Counted from the stretch's first letter, positions 47,667 to 58,913 are shown. The stretch: DNA of 64,000 nucleotides from Lacinutrix jangbogonensis (GCF_000797445.1 NZ_JSWF01000028.1:278340-342339), one strand, 5' to 3'. Made by a program: numbers and translations. The notes: a model not told the origin generated them from the sequence alone.

Positions 47667-48773
47667 CTATCGACGAAATACTCGTTTTACACGCTGAGAG
47701 ACAGAGCTTAGCAATTCATAAGAGATAGAATTGATACTTTCTGCTAAGTTTTCGGCTGAATGTTTTGGTCCAAAAACAATAACTTCGTCGCCTTCTTTGC
47801 ATACTATATCTGTTACATTTACCATAATCATATCCATACAGACATTACCAATGATAGAGGCTTTTTCTCCATTTACAAATACGAAACCATTTCCATTTCC
47901 AAAAAGTCTGTTTAAACCATCTGCATGACCAATTGGTAAGGTTGCTGTTTTAGTCTTTTTAGTGGCTATAAAAGCGCGATTGTAACCTAAACTGTCTCCT
48001 ATTTTTAAACTGTGAATTTGAGAAATAGTTGTTTTTAGTGTTGCTATTGGTTTCAGACTTTTATTAATTTCGATATTATTTCCAAAGCCATACAAGCCAA
48101 TACCACATCTAACCATATCGAAATGTGCTTCGGGATAATTTAATATACCAGACGTATTACTTTGGTGTAAAATAGGCTGGTAGCCTAAGGTATTCAATAC
48201 TTTTTGGGTGATACGTTTAAAGCTTTCAATTTGATTTATTGTGAACTCTTTTTCGTTTTTATCATCACTAGCTGCTAAATGTGAGAATAGTGATTTTATT
48301 TTAATTGCTTTTGTTGTCTCAAGACTGTTTAAAATACTTTTAACTTCAGTTTCAGCAAAACCTAATCTATTTAAACCTGTATTAAATTTTAGATGAATAG
48401 GATAATTTGATTGTTTTTGTTCTTCAGCAACAGCTATAAAATCATTTAAAACACGTTTGGAATAGATGCTTGGTTCGAGACAGCGTTCTATAATTATTTT
48501 GAAATTTTGTGGTTGTGGATGTAATACTAAAATTGGTGTTTCTATGCCTGCATCTCGAAGCGCAACGCCTTCGTCTGTATAAGCTACAGCGAAATAATCT
48601 ACATTTATGTTTTTAAGAAATTTTGCTATTTCTAGAGCATCACTTCCGTAAGCAAATGCTTTTACTACGGCTAAGAATTTGGTATTACTTTTAAGTTTAG
48701 ACTTTATAAAAGTAACATTATGCTTTAAAGCGTTTAAGTCTATTTCTAGAATGGTTTCCTGAGCTTTAGGCAT
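47667..48773 (-). CDS. alr: Alanine racemase
   Basis: The 368-residue PLP enzyme makes D-alanine for peptidoglycan. Visible are the PLP lysine in [17 protein letters not shown] (the usual KANAYGHG varies to KAFAYGS), [34 protein letters not shown] and [13 protein letters not shown]. Its start overlaps the end of tdk by eight bases. Confidence 0.95.
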   Translation of the reverse strand: MPKAQETILEIDLNALKHNVTFIKSKLKSNTKFLAVVKAFAYGSDALEIAKFLKNINVDYFAVAYTDEGVALRDAGIETPILVLHPQPQNFKIIIERCLEPSIYSKRVLNDFIAVAEEQKQSNYPIHLKFNTGLNRLGFAETEVKSILNSLETTKAIKIKSLFSHLAASDDKNEKEFTINQIESFKRITQKVLNTLGYQPILHQSNTSGILNYPEAHFDMVRCGIGLYGFGNNIEINKSLKPIATLKTTISQIHSLKIGDSLGYNRAFIATKKTKTATLPIGHADGLNRLFGNGNGFVFVNGEKASIIGNVCMDMIMVNVTDIVCKEGDEVIVFGPKHSAENLAESINSISYELLSSVSQRVKRVFRR

Positions 48774-49407
48774 CTTTATTTTTAGATTTTAGCTCCTCGG
48801 ATTCATTCACTTTCATGGTTTTTACTTTTTCGCGCGTTATTGCCTTATAGTATGCTGCGCGACTTAAAGGTTCGTATTCTTCGATTTCCCCTAATAATAC
48901 AAGGTCTTTACTTTCATTTTTTCTATAGCTAAATTGCGCTAAGTTTCCTGTGCGTGTGCAAACGGCATGTACTTTGGTTACATATTCTGCAGTTGCCATT
49001 AAATTAGGCATGGGACCAAATGGGTTCCCTTTAAAATCCATATCTAAACCAGCAACAATTACGCGAATGCCTTTATTAGCTAAATCGTTACAAACACGTA
49101 CTATCTCATCGTCGAAAAATTGAGCTTCGTCAATACCAACCACATCGCAACCATCGGCTAAAATTGGAATATTAGCAGCAGCAGGAACTGGAGTTGAACG
49201 AATTTGGTTAGCATCGTGAGAGACTACCATTTCATCATCATAACGTACATCTATTGCAGGCTTAAAAATCTCCACTTTTTGCTTTGCAAACTGCGCGCGC
49301 TTTAGTCTTCGAATGAGCTCTTCGGTTTTTCCAGAGAACATGGAACCGCAAATAACTTCAATCCAACCAAATTGTTCTTTTTGATTTACTGTATTTTCAA
49401 GAAACAT
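48766..49407 (-). CDS. tdk: Thymidine kinase
   Basis: This 213-residue type II thymidine kinase has the P-loop in [17 protein letters not shown], the catalytic region [19 protein letters not shown] and [15 protein letters not shown], and a zinc-site remnant ([15 protein letters not shown] with fewer Cys than usual). It salvages thymidine. It is coupled to alr by an eight-base overlap, as often seen in Bacteroidota. Confidence 0.95.
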   Translation of the reverse strand: MFLENTVNQKEQFGWIEVICGSMFSGKTEELIRRLKRAQFAKQKVEIFKPAIDVRYDDEMVVSHDANQIRSTPVPAAANIPILADGCDVVGIDEAQFFDDEIVRVCNDLANKGIRVIVAGLDMDFKGNPFGPMPNLMATAEYVTKVHAVCTRTGNLAQFSYRKNESKDLVLLGEIEEYEPLSRAAYYKAITREKVKTMKVNESEELKSKNKDA

Positions 49408-49494
49408 TTCGTAATTTTAACACAACAACGAGATAAATTTCTCGTTGCTATAAAGGTGGCTCAAATTTATTAAAAATCAAAAGCCTAATTTGTA

Positions 49495-49502
49495 TAAATT
49501 TG
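49495..49502 (+). promoter_or_regulatory. -7 box (TAAATTTG) of the 242-aa protein gene
   Basis: This perfect TAnnTTTG match is 23 bp before the ATG at 49526. Confidence 0.55.
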
Positions 49503-49525
49503 AATAATTATAAAAACTTTAATTT

Positions 49526-50254
49526 ATGATGAAGAAGTTAGAATCCGAATTGATGAGCATTGCTCACAAGATTCTTAAACTAAAAGGGAAAGAGGATGTA
49601 AATAAAATGCATTCTGAAGTGGCTGCATTGTACGAAAAACTTACCGTTTTAAAATTCGCGCAAGAGAATTTTGAAAACGATTTGCCAACCATTGGTAATA
49701 ACTCATCGTTTTTTGGGATGTTAGATACCGCTTTTAATAACACGGTAAGTGATAATATTGAGGTAGGAAACAAAACGTATATTGATGTAGATGAGCGTGA
49801 TGATGATGAAATAATGGAACCAGTAATGGAAAAAATTAAAGATATGGTGGCCCAAATGCCTGAAGAAACGCAGCAGGTAGATGCTGTTTTTGATGCTATT
49901 CAGTCTAAATATCATAAAAATGATTTTGAAGATATTACTGCCGATTTTAAAGAAACTCCAATTTTTGATAAATTAAGTGATGTTAAATCTGCTGAAAAAA
50001 AATCGTTAAACGATAAGTTAAAATCTGGCGGGCTAACTATTGGTTTAAACGACAAACTGGCTTTTATTAAGCATCTATTTGATGGTAAAAATGAAGATTA
50101 CGATCGTGTAGTTTCACAGTTAAATACAATGTCTAATTTTGATGAAGCCAATACTTTTATTAAAACTACTGTAAAACCAGATTACAATTCTTGGGTGGAT
50201 AAAGATGAGTATGCTGAGCGTTTTATGGAGCTTATTGAGTCTAGATTTAATTAG
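49526..50254 (+). CDS. Conserved hypothetical protein, 242 aa
   Basis: The soluble acidic protein is predicted mostly helical. Its N-terminal half has a coiled-coil-like stretch (MSIAHKILKLKGKEDVNKMH) and an acidic centre (DVDERDDDEIMEPVMEKI). Its C-terminal half reads like a helical domain (GLTIGLNDKLAFIKHLFDGK). I recall the type as widespread in Bacteroidota but know no function. It has its own promoter and is followed after eight bases by the DoxX-like gene. Confidence 0.75.
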   Translation: MMKKLESELMSIAHKILKLKGKEDVNKMHSEVAALYEKLTVLKFAQENFENDLPTIGNNSSFFGMLDTAFNNTVSDNIEVGNKTYIDVDERDDDEIMEPVMEKIKDMVAQMPEETQQVDAVFDAIQSKYHKNDFEDITADFKETPIFDKLSDVKSAEKKSLNDKLKSGGLTIGLNDKLAFIKHLFDGKNEDYDRVVSQLNTMSNFDEANTFIKTTVKPDYNSWVDKDEYAERFMELIESRFN

Positions 50255-50262
50255 TAGAACTA

Positions 50263-50634
50263 ATGAAAATTCAAAAAATAATCTATTGGACTGCAACTTT
50301 AGGAGTTTGTAGTGTATTCTTGTTTTCGGCAAGTATGTATTTTGCTAAGTATGATATGGTTAAAGGCTTTTTTGAAGCACTTAACCATCCTACTTATATT
50401 ATTTATCCTTTAGCAACACTAAAAATTGTTGGTGTTATTATGATTTTATGGCGTAAAAATAGCTGGCTTACAGAATGGGCATATGCAGGTTTTTTTTTCA
50501 ATGCTATTTTAGCAAGTGCTGCGCATTATAATGCAGATCATGATATAGGACTCTCTTTTGTTGCAATTCCGTTAATTTTAATATCTTACTTTTTAGGAAA
50601 AGTTGAGAGGCCAATAATATCAACTAATAGTTAA
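50263..50634 (+). CDS. DoxX-like membrane protein
   Basis: The 123-residue protein has four membrane segments. The pattern SASMYFAKYDMVKGFFEALNHPTYIIYPLATLK is close to DoxX-like proteins of Bacteroidota. It ends 11 bp inside the convergent giant T9SS gene. Function unknown. Confidence 0.8.
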   Translation: MKIQKIIYWTATLGVCSVFLFSASMYFAKYDMVKGFFEALNHPTYIIYPLATLKIVGVIMILWRKNSWLTEWAYAGFFFNAILASAAHYNADHDIGLSFVAIPLILISYFLGKVERPIISTNS

Positions 50635-53600
50635 GGTATATCCAACCTGCAAAAGGTTTTTCGATAGACTCAATTGTTATTACATAATAGTACGTTCCAA
50701 CCGGTAATAAAGCATTAGACTTTGGAGTACCTTTGTTTGGGATACCATTCCAGTTGTTTTTATAGTTATTAGCTTCGAAAACCAACGTTCCATATCTATT
50801 AAAAATATTAACACTATTTACTGGATAATCTTCAACACAATTTATTGTGAATGTATCGTTATCTCCATCGTTATTAGGGGAGATACCTTGAGTAATTTTT
50901 AAACAATCGTTTACAGAAACTTCAGCTGAATCTTCATTGTTCGTATCATCCTGATCTATTTCTTCAACACTATCTAAACTTGCAGTGTTCAATAAGTTGT
51001 TAGATGAAATCACTTGAGCTGTTATGGTAAGTGTTTCAGATTGATTTGGAGATAAATTGGGTAAATTCCAAAGAAAGGTTGAGTCGTTATATATGCCATA
51101 AGTTGTATTAGCACTACTGTAAATGTAGCCAGAAGGAAGACTTTCGTATATAAAAATATTGCTACCGTTTGTAGTTCCAAGATTGGTTACCGTAATACTA
51201 AATGTAACAGATTCTCCAAGACTTGTTTCTATTGGCGAAACAGATTTTAAAACTTCAATATCAACATCAGGTATTAAAATAGTGACTTCTGCTGTATCTT
51301 GATTGTTTGTAACGTCTCTATCTGTTTGTGTAACGCCATTTAAACTAACACTATTTATTAAATTATTTGATGAGATAACCTGAGCTGTAATACTTAATGT
51401 TTCGGTTTGATTTGGTAGTAAACTATTTAAACTCCATAAGGATAAAGTATCGTCATAATTTCCTAAACTAGTAGAAGCAGATATAAATTGATAACCCGTA
51501 GGAAGGGTTTCTAAAATTGTAATATTTGTTGCTTCGTCTGTTCCTAAGTTAGAAACTGTAATTGTAAAAGCCACGTTTTCTCCAACAAATGCTTGAGTAG
51601 GTGAAACAGACTTTAAAACTTCAATATCAACATTAGTGTTGTCTACAATGACCTCTAAAGTTGCATTAGCAAGTGAAGTATCGATATTGTTTTGGTCTGA
51701 GAAATTACTATCATTATTTAAATAATCACCAATACTTGTTGCCGTTACAGGAACAGCAAACGTGCAAGTACTTACATTAATAGGAAACATTAAATTATTT
51801 ACGATAACACTAGTGTCTCCATTATTTCCTGTAAAAGTTGCAGTACAACCATTGCTTTGTGTCCAGCTTATTGGTCCAGAAACAGATAATCCAGTTGGAA
51901 GGTTATCGGTAAAATCGATATTGTTTTGAGCAGGGTTTCCTGCTAAATTAGTAACTGTAAACTCTAAAACACTTTCTTGACCAGCAATAATTTGATTTGG
52001 TGTAAACGATTTCAAAACGTTTGGAGCTATAACCTGAACGTTGCTAATAGAAATATTAGTTTCGATACTTAATTCTTGGTTATCACTTTCGTTTGGAATT
52101 GCCTGAGCATTATTTGTAAAAGCGCCACCATAACTTGGAGCAGTAACAGGAATTACAATTTGTAGTGTAGAAGCCGCGTCCATATTTGGTATGACTCCAA
52201 TAATAGTATTTCCGTTTATGGTAAAAGAAGTACAACTAGCATTGCCATTTACAACGGTACACGTTGGCACACCGTTTAAAGTAAACTGGTTTCCTATTAT
52301 ATCTTGAAAGTCTATATTAATAGCATTAGAACTCGTATTGCTATTTGTGATATCGATAATCCAATTAAAACTTTGATTCACAATAACCTGAGTGAATTCT
52401 GGATAAGTTTGCACAACCAAATCTACACAAGGTGCAAAAAAGGTTATTACACTAGCTTGATTGTTACCTTGTGCATTATCGGCTAACCCATCACTACTAA
52501 TTATCTTCACAGCATTAGTTGCTTCTATTGCATCACTAGAACATTCTGGTTGCCAATTTACAACTACTTGAAAAGTAATAGAACTTTGAGCAGGTAAGGT
52601 GTAGCTATCTTCTGGTGTAATACTCCAAAATATATCTTCTATTCCAGCATCTGGAACACCATCTAAAATAACACCAATATTAGTTGTATTAATAGTTGGG
52701 CAAATTGCTGTTCCTGTTGTTGAAATACAATGTACAGAAATCAAAGTAGCTGAGGTTAGTACATTTGCTCCATTGGGCATATAATCCTGTATTTCTATTA
52801 AAGCATCTAAGTTTTGATTTGGGTTGGTAGCTGTAATTTCATAAGTTATATTTCCCCAACTAATAGTATTTAGGTCATCGCTACCAAGCGGTAAAATAGG
52901 ATCTATTTGTGTTTTAGTAATCTGTAAATCGACAAGGTCTTCTGGTTCGCAAGTAGGTAACGCTGGTAAGATTACAAAGTCGCTTTCTGCATTATTAGCC
53001 ATGTTACTATCTAAAATATTTGGTTCCAGTAAATTAATTCCACTTCTTACATGTCCAGTTGAATTATTAGGAGTTCCTGGAGAACAATCATCAGGATCTA
53101 TAAACTTTGCAATTGTTGTTATAGTTATAGTAACATTTGCAGGAATATTAAAGTTGTTACTTAACCAAAAAGTATCTTGATCTGTTAAAGTAAAATCGTT
53201 ACAGGTTATATTTCCAGTAGTTGTATCGCAAGTAATGGATACAATATCCCACTCTATATTTATAGATAAATTTTGAAGAAAAAAACGTCCAAAGGCATCT
53301 AATGGTCCATTATTACATACAATAGTTTCAAAAGTTACTTCTTGATCCCAATTTACCATTTGCGACGGTAAAGGATTAATTTGAGTGGTTTCTATACACA
53401 AATCTGTTGTAAAACACAGAGGAGCATCAACCAGTTGAGTAAAAACCACATTAGAATCGTTAGAAGACTCATTGGCATGATCTAATTCAATTCTAATAAA
53501 ACTATCTGCGGCTAATGGGCCTAATTCAATACTACAAGTAGGTTCTAAATATTGATACACAATTTCAAAACTTAAAGTGCTATTAGCATTAAATAGAATT

Positions 53601-54372
53601 GGGTTATTATAGCTAAAAAATGGACTTGCTCCTGCATTACTAGTCATTTGAGGTACACCAGAAACATCGGGACACAATGTACCATTTGTTCCGTTTGAGC
53701 ATATTATAGATTGAAATTGTACCAGTGGTACTCCAAGATTACTGGCATTTGCCAATAGTATTCTTCCAGAAAAACCATCTAAGGGAAAGGGAATACTGCT
53801 ATTATTTGTTATTGTAAATTGGTAGGTAACTGTGTCGTCCCAATTATTTATTCCTGTACCTTCTAGAGGTGCAACTTGAGAATAGACTACAGAGAAATCT
53901 ATTGGTAAATCGGTTACATCTATAGATATTATAGATTGATTGTTTGCCGTGTTAGAATCGGTAGTTCCATTAGGGGAAAGAATTGTAACACTTGTTGCAA
54001 TACCTCCAGGACTAATTGGTGCACCTACTGTAACCAATACTTCAACGCTAGAATTATTTGGCATATGCGCAATCGTTCCTGTTAATTCATTACCTGTAAA
54101 AGAAAAATTAGAAACAGCACTAGATCCTCCATTAGGATTTTGACTTATAGATGTGAAATAGTTAATATTCGTATTTAAAGTCTGAGAAAAGGTAGCATTA
54201 TTAACTTCATTTCCAGAATTTAATACTGAAAATTTTCAAAGATATTAACCTGAGAAACAGAAGTTCCAGAACTATTTTGAGCTTCAACAACAATCGATAA
54301 ATCTGTTGTTTGTGCTTTTACATTTAAAAATGAAAAACAGAAAAGGAAGAAGCAAATAGTGATTTTTTGCAT
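50624..54372 (-). CDS. Giant secreted DUF11-repeat protein with gliding-type (T9SS type B) C-terminus, frame broken near the N-terminus
   Basis: The natural start is the ATG at 54372, giving a signal peptide (ITICFFLFCFSFLNVKAQ) and TDLSIVVEAQNSSG, then a stop after FENFQY. The downstream frame begins SVLNSGNEVNNATFSQTL and stays open to 50624. The break lies at about 54222-54236: one missing T, or loss of one copy of a 7-bp repeat CAGTATT, would explain it. The restored protein of about 1,250 residues has repeated DUF11-like beta-sandwich domains (VDIEVLKSVSPTQAFVGENV twice or more). It ends in a CHU_C-type domain (ISPNNDGDNDTFTI, VNIFNRYGTLVFEANNYKN, GTYYYVITIE) used by T9SS type B cargo. 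It is probably a surface adhesin. Confidence 0.88.
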
Positions 54373-54438
54373 TGGTTGGTTTAGTTAATAGATACCTAAA
54401 TTATAAAAAGGTTGCGTTAATAACTATTAAAAAGATTG

Positions 54439-54446
54439 TAAATTTG
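54439..54446 (+). promoter_or_regulatory. -7 box (TAAATTTG) of rsmI
   Basis: This perfect TAnnTTTG match lies 20 bp before the rsmI ATG, with a TTG at 54412-54414 at a slightly long 24-bp spacing. Confidence 0.6.
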
Positions 54447-54465
54447 AAAATATAAGCAATACTAA

Positions 54466-55137
54466 ATGAGTAAACTCTACATCGTACCAACTCCAATAGG
54501 AAATCTCGAAGATATGACTTTTAGAGCCATTTCGGTTTTAAAGTCTGCGGATTCTATTTTAGCTGAAGATACAAGAACTTCAGGAAAACTTTTGAAGCAC
54601 TACGAGATAAAAACACCAATGCAAAGTCACCATATGCATAACGAACATAAAACGGTCGAACGTTTGGTTGAACGTTTAAAAAGTGGTGAAACTATTGCGC
54701 TTATTAGCGATGCAGGAACACCTGCCATTAGCGATCCAGGTTTTTTATTAACACGAGCTTGTGTAGAAAACAATATTGAAGTCGATTGTTTACCAGGCGC
54801 AACAGCTTTTGTTCCGGCTTTGGTAAACTCTGGCTTGCCAAACGATAAATTTGTATTCGAAGGTTTTTTGCCAGTTAAAAAAGGAAGGCAAACGCGATTA
54901 AAACTACTTGCTGAAGAAACTAGGACTATTATTTTTTACGAGAGTCCACATAAACTTCTAAAAACATTGGGTCATTTTTGCGAATATTTTGGAGAGAATA
55001 GACCCGTTTCTGTATCTCGAGAGCTTACTAAAATGTTCGAAGAAACCATAAGAGGAACAGCTAAAGAAGTTCTAGGGCATTACACTAATAAGCCACCAAA
55101 AGGTGAGATTGTTATTGTTGTTGGCGGAAAAAAATAA
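54466..55137 (+). CDS. rsmI: 16S rRNA (cytidine(1402)-2'-O)-methyltransferase
   Basis: The 223-residue SAM enzyme of the tetrapyrrole-methylase fold has YIVPTPIGNLEDMTFRAI, AEDTRTSGKLL, ALISDAGTPAISDPGFLLTRA, LPGATAFVPALVNSGLP and FYESPHKLL. All RsmI marks are present. It modifies C1402 in the ribosomal decoding centre. It is somewhat shorter than the E. coli protein, as usual in Bacteroidota. Confidence 0.95.
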   Translation: MSKLYIVPTPIGNLEDMTFRAISVLKSADSILAEDTRTSGKLLKHYEIKTPMQSHHMHNEHKTVERLVERLKSGETIALISDAGTPAISDPGFLLTRACVENNIEVDCLPGATAFVPALVNSGLPNDKFVFEGFLPVKKGRQTRLKLLAEETRTIIFYESPHKLLKTLGHFCEYFGENRPVSVSRELTKMFEETIRGTAKEVLGHYTNKPPKGEIVIVVGGKK

Positions 55138-55158
55138 ACATAAAATTCAATTTAGAAC

Positions 55159-56898
55159 ATGGTTAAAAAACAGATTTTTATTTTAGTAGTTTCAATCTTA
55201 TTTATAGCTTGTAATACTACTAAAATAAGCGCACAAACGCAGTCGTCATCAACAGAAAACACAGATTATTTTAATCTTGTGAGCAATGAGTTTACAGGTG
55301 ATTTAGCTTACCAGACGACCGCCTTCGTCGAGAAGTATTGGCGAGTAGTTGGTAATAAGGGTTTCGATGCTAGTATTTACGAAATAGAAAAGCAGCTTAA
55401 AAATGCGGGTTATATTAATGAAAATAATGCGACTCCAGAAACTATTTTCACGTATAGAATAGAAAAAAGAGAACTAAAAAATCCCACTTGGGAACCGGTT
55501 TCTGCTATTGTAAAAATTGAAGGAGAAGACAAGCCGTTATTACATCAAGAGACCAATAGAAATATGGTAATGCTAAACTCTTATAGCACACCAAAAGAAG
55601 GTGTAAATGCAGAAGTTGTGTTTGTAAAAGATATTACGAAATTAAAAGATATAGACGTAAAAGGAAAAATAGTGTTTGCAGAGGCCAATCCTTTTAGAGT
55701 ATATAATTCTGCACTTGTAAAAGGAGAAGCTATTGGGATGATGACTTATGATAATCCTAAATACTTACAACCTGAGAAAAACACGACTTCCATTCAGTTT
55801 CGTTCAATGCCATTAAACACGGAATTAAAGCCATGGGCAATTGCATTGTCATACGAAGCAAAAGAAAGATTAAAATTAGCTCTTAAAAAAGGCAAAGTAA
55901 ATCTAAACGTTGCTATTGAAACTAAAATTTATCCTTCAGAAGAACTTACTATAGTTGCAGAAATTAAAGGCTTAAAAAAGCCTAAAGAACGTTTAGTCTT
56001 TAGTGCACACGTTCAAGAACCTGGAGCAAACGATAATGCAACAGGAGTTGGTGTAGCTCTAGAAATGGCAACTGTAACGGCTAAACTTATTAAAGAAGGC
56101 CAATGGTCTAACAATCGAACATTAACCTTTCTTTGGGGAGACGAGATTGTATCTACCAAACGCTATGTTGAAGAAGATAAAATAAGAGCTAAAGACATTA
56201 AATGGGGAATTAGCTTAGATATGGTTGGCGAAAACACAGATATAACTGGAGGTACTTTTTTAATTGAAAAAATGCCTGATCCAAGTGCTATTTGGACTAG
56301 AGGAAATGATAAACATACAGAATGGGGAGGAAGAAAAATGAGCTTAAACCAGATGAAACCTCATTACTTAAACGATTTTTTAATCACTATTTTTCAAGAA
56401 CAAGGCAAAAGAGCGAATTGGATTGTAAAAACAAATCCTTATGAAGGCGGAAGCGATCATGTACCATTTTTAAGAGGTAATATTCCAAGTGTTTTGTTTT
56501 GGCATTTTACAGACCAGTTTTACCATACAGATAATGATAGACTAGATAAAGTATCTAAAACAACACTTAGAAATGTTGGAACAGCCGCTTTAGTTTCTGC
56601 TTACACGCTTTTAAACGCTGACGAAAATTTAGCTAAAGGAACACTAATGCAAATAGAATCTGCTGCAATAGAAAGATTAAACGAAGAATTAAAACAAGGA
56701 AAAATAGCCTTAGCAAATGGTGAAGATCTAAAAACACAAATAGAAATACTAGAGGCTTGGAAAGACTGGTATAATAAAGCTCTTGAAACCACAAAAGATA
56801 TGGTTGAAGAGCATTCTACAATAGCGGATGCTATTTTGAAATCTCAAAATAAAATTAAAGCGATAACTACACAAAATATTACGAGGTTAAGTAATTAA
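55159..56898 (+). CDS. M28 family peptidase, lipoprotein
   Basis: The 579-residue protein has a lipoprotein-type signal (QIFILVVSILFIACNTTK). An insert domain of PA type (about 100-250) precedes the catalytic part: SAHVQEPGANDNATGVG with a zinc Asp, LTFLWGDEIVSTKRYVEE, ISLDMVGENTD and YEGGSDHVPFLRGNIPSVLFWHFTDQFYHTDND (His ligands). The Glu pair seen in classical M28 is replaced by Asp-Glu (WGDE). It is likely an exported aminopeptidase. Its stop codon is followed directly by the next ATG. Confidence 0.88.
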   Translation: MVKKQIFILVVSILFIACNTTKISAQTQSSSTENTDYFNLVSNEFTGDLAYQTTAFVEKYWRVVGNKGFDASIYEIEKQLKNAGYINENNATPETIFTYRIEKRELKNPTWEPVSAIVKIEGEDKPLLHQETNRNMVMLNSYSTPKEGVNAEVVFVKDITKLKDIDVKGKIVFAEANPFRVYNSALVKGEAIGMMTYDNPKYLQPEKNTTSIQFRSMPLNTELKPWAIALSYEAKERLKLALKKGKVNLNVAIETKIYPSEELTIVAEIKGLKKPKERLVFSAHVQEPGANDNATGVGVALEMATVTAKLIKEGQWSNNRTLTFLWGDEIVSTKRYVEEDKIRAKDIKWGISLDMVGENTDITGGTFLIEKMPDPSAIWTRGNDKHTEWGGRKMSLNQMKPHYLNDFLITIFQEQGKRANWIVKTNPYEGGSDHVPFLRGNIPSVLFWHFTDQFYHTDNDRLDKVSKTTLRNVGTAALVSAYTLLNADENLAKGTLMQIESAAIERLNEELKQGKIALANGEDLKTQIEILEAWKDWYNKALETTKDMVEEHSTIADAILKSQNKIKAITTQNITRLSN

Positions 56899-57468
56899 AT
56901 GGAACCCTTACTCCACAATATTAGCCAGTGTGTGATTTGTAAAGCCCATTTACCTCTAGGTCCAAGACTTGCGGTTACTGCGCATCCAGAATCTAAAATT
57001 GTAATTATTGGGCAAGCACCGGGAACTAAAGTACACGCATCTGGAATTCCTTGGGACGACCAAAGTGGTAAAAAATTAAGGCAATGGCTAAATGTAAGCG
57101 ATGAAAATTTTTATAACACTAAAAATTTTGCCATTGTACCAATGGGCTTTTGCTATCCAGGCAAAGGAAAAACGGGAGATTTACCCCCAAGAAAAGAATG
57201 TGCTCCAGAATGGCATGAAGCGTTACTTAATAAAATGCCTAAAGTAGAATTAGTACTATTAATTGGCGCTTATGCTCAAAAGTACTATTTAAAAGAAAAC
57301 TTTAAAAAAAATCTTACCGAAACCGTTGGTAAGTATAAACCCTATTTACCAAAATATTTCCCAATGCCTCATCCTTCACCAACCAATAGGTTTTGGAGAA
57401 GTAAGAATCCTTGGTTCGAAGAATTGGTTGTTCCAGAGTTACAGAAAGTAGTTAAAATCATCTTGTAG
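56899..57468 (+). CDS. Uracil-DNA glycosylase family protein
   Basis: The 189-residue protein has the glycosylase start IVIIGQAPGTKVHASGIPWDD, FAIVPMGFCYPGKGKTGDLPPRKECAP, LVLLIGAYAQKYYL and the C-terminal loop MPHPSPTNRFWRSKNPWFEE. Four Cys are present but not in the iron-sulfur spacing of families 4/5. It removes damaged bases from DNA or has a related role. The ATG follows the M28 stop without a gap. Confidence 0.85.
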   Translation: MEPLLHNISQCVICKAHLPLGPRLAVTAHPESKIVIIGQAPGTKVHASGIPWDDQSGKKLRQWLNVSDENFYNTKNFAIVPMGFCYPGKGKTGDLPPRKECAPEWHEALLNKMPKVELVLLIGAYAQKYYLKENFKKNLTETVGKYKPYLPKYFPMPHPSPTNRFWRSKNPWFEELVVPELQKVVKIIL

Positions 57469-57489
57469 AAAACTACCACTTCGCCACCA

Positions 57490-57793
57490 TTACGGTTTTT
57501 ACCGTAACTCAACAACACCAAAAACCCATATTATCGATAATATGCACAAATATTGAAAAAATAATTTGTGCAGTATTATTTTTTTTATTTTATGTTTACA
57601 AAGTATTCAATATTAGTTTGAGAATTAAGAAGCCTCAAATTAGTAGAGAATATGGTTGCAACTTAAATAGCTTGCGCAAGTTTATTTTTAATAGTACAGC
57701 TTCTTAAAAACGCTTCTTAGCTTCTTAATTTTTTGCTTCTTAATTTTATTAACCAACCAGTTTAAAATATAAACTGGTTTAAACTTTTAAATT
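57490..57793 (+). promoter_or_regulatory. Duplicated regulatory leader, copy A
   Basis: The 304-bp leader matches 61730-62034 block by block. In order it holds the dyad TTACGGT-TTTT-ACCGTAA (57490-57507), the inverted repeat GCACAAAT/ATTTGTGC (57544-57571), a long AT-rich leader with GCTTCTTA-type repeats, and the hairpin AACCAGTTT/AAACTGGTT (57755-57779) ending 14 bp before the ATG. The hairpin arms are kept and the loop differs between copies, as expected of a functional RNA or protein site. Confidence 0.65.
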
Positions 57794-58072
57794 ATGAAAA
57801 AATTATTTTTTGCTTTAGCATTTATGCTTATCGGAACTTTTTCTTTTGCAAACTCTTTAGAACTAAAAGACAACAATTGTATGACGCTTAATGATTAAGT
57901 TAAGGTTGTTAATACCAAATTTGAACAAGGCACTTGCAAAGCCACATTTAATGTTTATAATTCAGAAGGTGAACAGACTGGTACAGTTACTTATACTTGG
58001 ACCTCACAGAGTGGTTTTACGTGTAACCAAGAAGCTTATGCGCTTTTAAATTGGTTAAACGGCAATTTATAA
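57794..58072 (+). pseudogene. Small secreted protein gene with internal TAA
   Basis: The frame starts with a signal peptide (KKLFFALAFMLIGTFSFAN), continues NSLELKDNNCMTLND, meets an in-frame TAA at 57896-57898, and then stays open for 57 codons (VNTKFEQGTCKATFNVYN, TYTWTSQSGFTCNQEAYALL) to TAA at 58070-58072. The part after the stop has the same style of small Cys-containing exported protein. Either a recent nonsense mutation or a sequencing error is likely; no frame change is needed. It precedes the GLPGLI gene by 67 bp and may have been co-transcribed with it. Confidence 0.6.
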
Positions 58073-58139
58073 TCCAATTATACTGCTTAACTTAATCTTA
58101 TAAAAGGTTGAGCAGTATTAATTTAATAAATTCATACAT

Positions 58140-58913
58140 ATGAAATTAATAGTATTACTTCTATCAATTAGTATTTCAATAGTTGAGCTAAGCGCTCAAG
58201 AAACCCTTAATTATAATTTAAAAATTAAATATGATATAAATTATAATACCGAATTACCAAACACAAAAAAAGGAACCTTGTATGTTGATAATTCTAATTC
58301 TAAATCTATTTTTATTTATGGAAAAAAAACGACTAATTCTCAAGAACAAAGTGATGAGGATGATCTTACTTTCAAACTTATTTCTAGTGGTGTTGTAAAA
58401 TTTAATTATTTAGATTTACTAAAAGACACTTTATACTCAAAAGAGAAAGCTTCTAATAAAGTTTTTGTTATCGAAGAAAAGAAACCATTATTAAACTGGA
58501 CGTTAAAAAATGAAGAAAAAATAATAGATGGAATAAAAGTAAAAAAAGCATTGGTCAATTTTAGAGGAAGAAACTATGTCGCTTGGTATAATGAATTATA
58601 CCCAATTAAATTTGGCCCATGGAAGTTTAGTGGCTTACCAGGTCTTATCTTTGAAATATATGATGAATCAATGAGATACCATTGGATTGTTACTTCAATA
58701 TCAAAACAAGAAGAGAAGTCTTTAATAATTGACTCACTCTATAATAATCTTGAAAAAATTGACATAAAAAAATATGTTGACTATAGATACAATAGTAGGT
58801 TGTCAATTATCAACGAATCTAGGCTACCAAGAGGAACTGTTATAAAAAAAAATAAAATTAAAAGAAATGGTATGGAAATAGAATTTGAATGGGAAAAGGA
58901 AACGAAAGAATAA
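58140..58913 (+). CDS. GLPGLI family protein
   Basis: The 257-residue exported protein (signal KLIVLLLSISISIVELSAQ) has the family motif in FGPWKFSGLPGLIFEIYDES at about residue 160, preceded by ALVNFRGRNYVAWYNELYPI. GLPGLI proteins are restricted to Bacteroidota and usually sit next to TonB-linked barrel genes, as here; their role is unknown. Its end overlaps the start of the next gene by 25 bp. Confidence 0.92.
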   Translation: MKLIVLLLSISISIVELSAQETLNYNLKIKYDINYNTELPNTKKGTLYVDNSNSKSIFIYGKKTTNSQEQSDEDDLTFKLISSGVVKFNYLDLLKDTLYSKEKASNKVFVIEEKKPLLNWTLKNEEKIIDGIKVKKALVNFRGRNYVAWYNELYPIKFGPWKFSGLPGLIFEIYDESMRYHWIVTSISKQEEKSLIIDSLYNNLEKIDIKKYVDYRYNSRLSIINESRLPRGTVIKKNKIKRNGMEIEFEWEKETKE

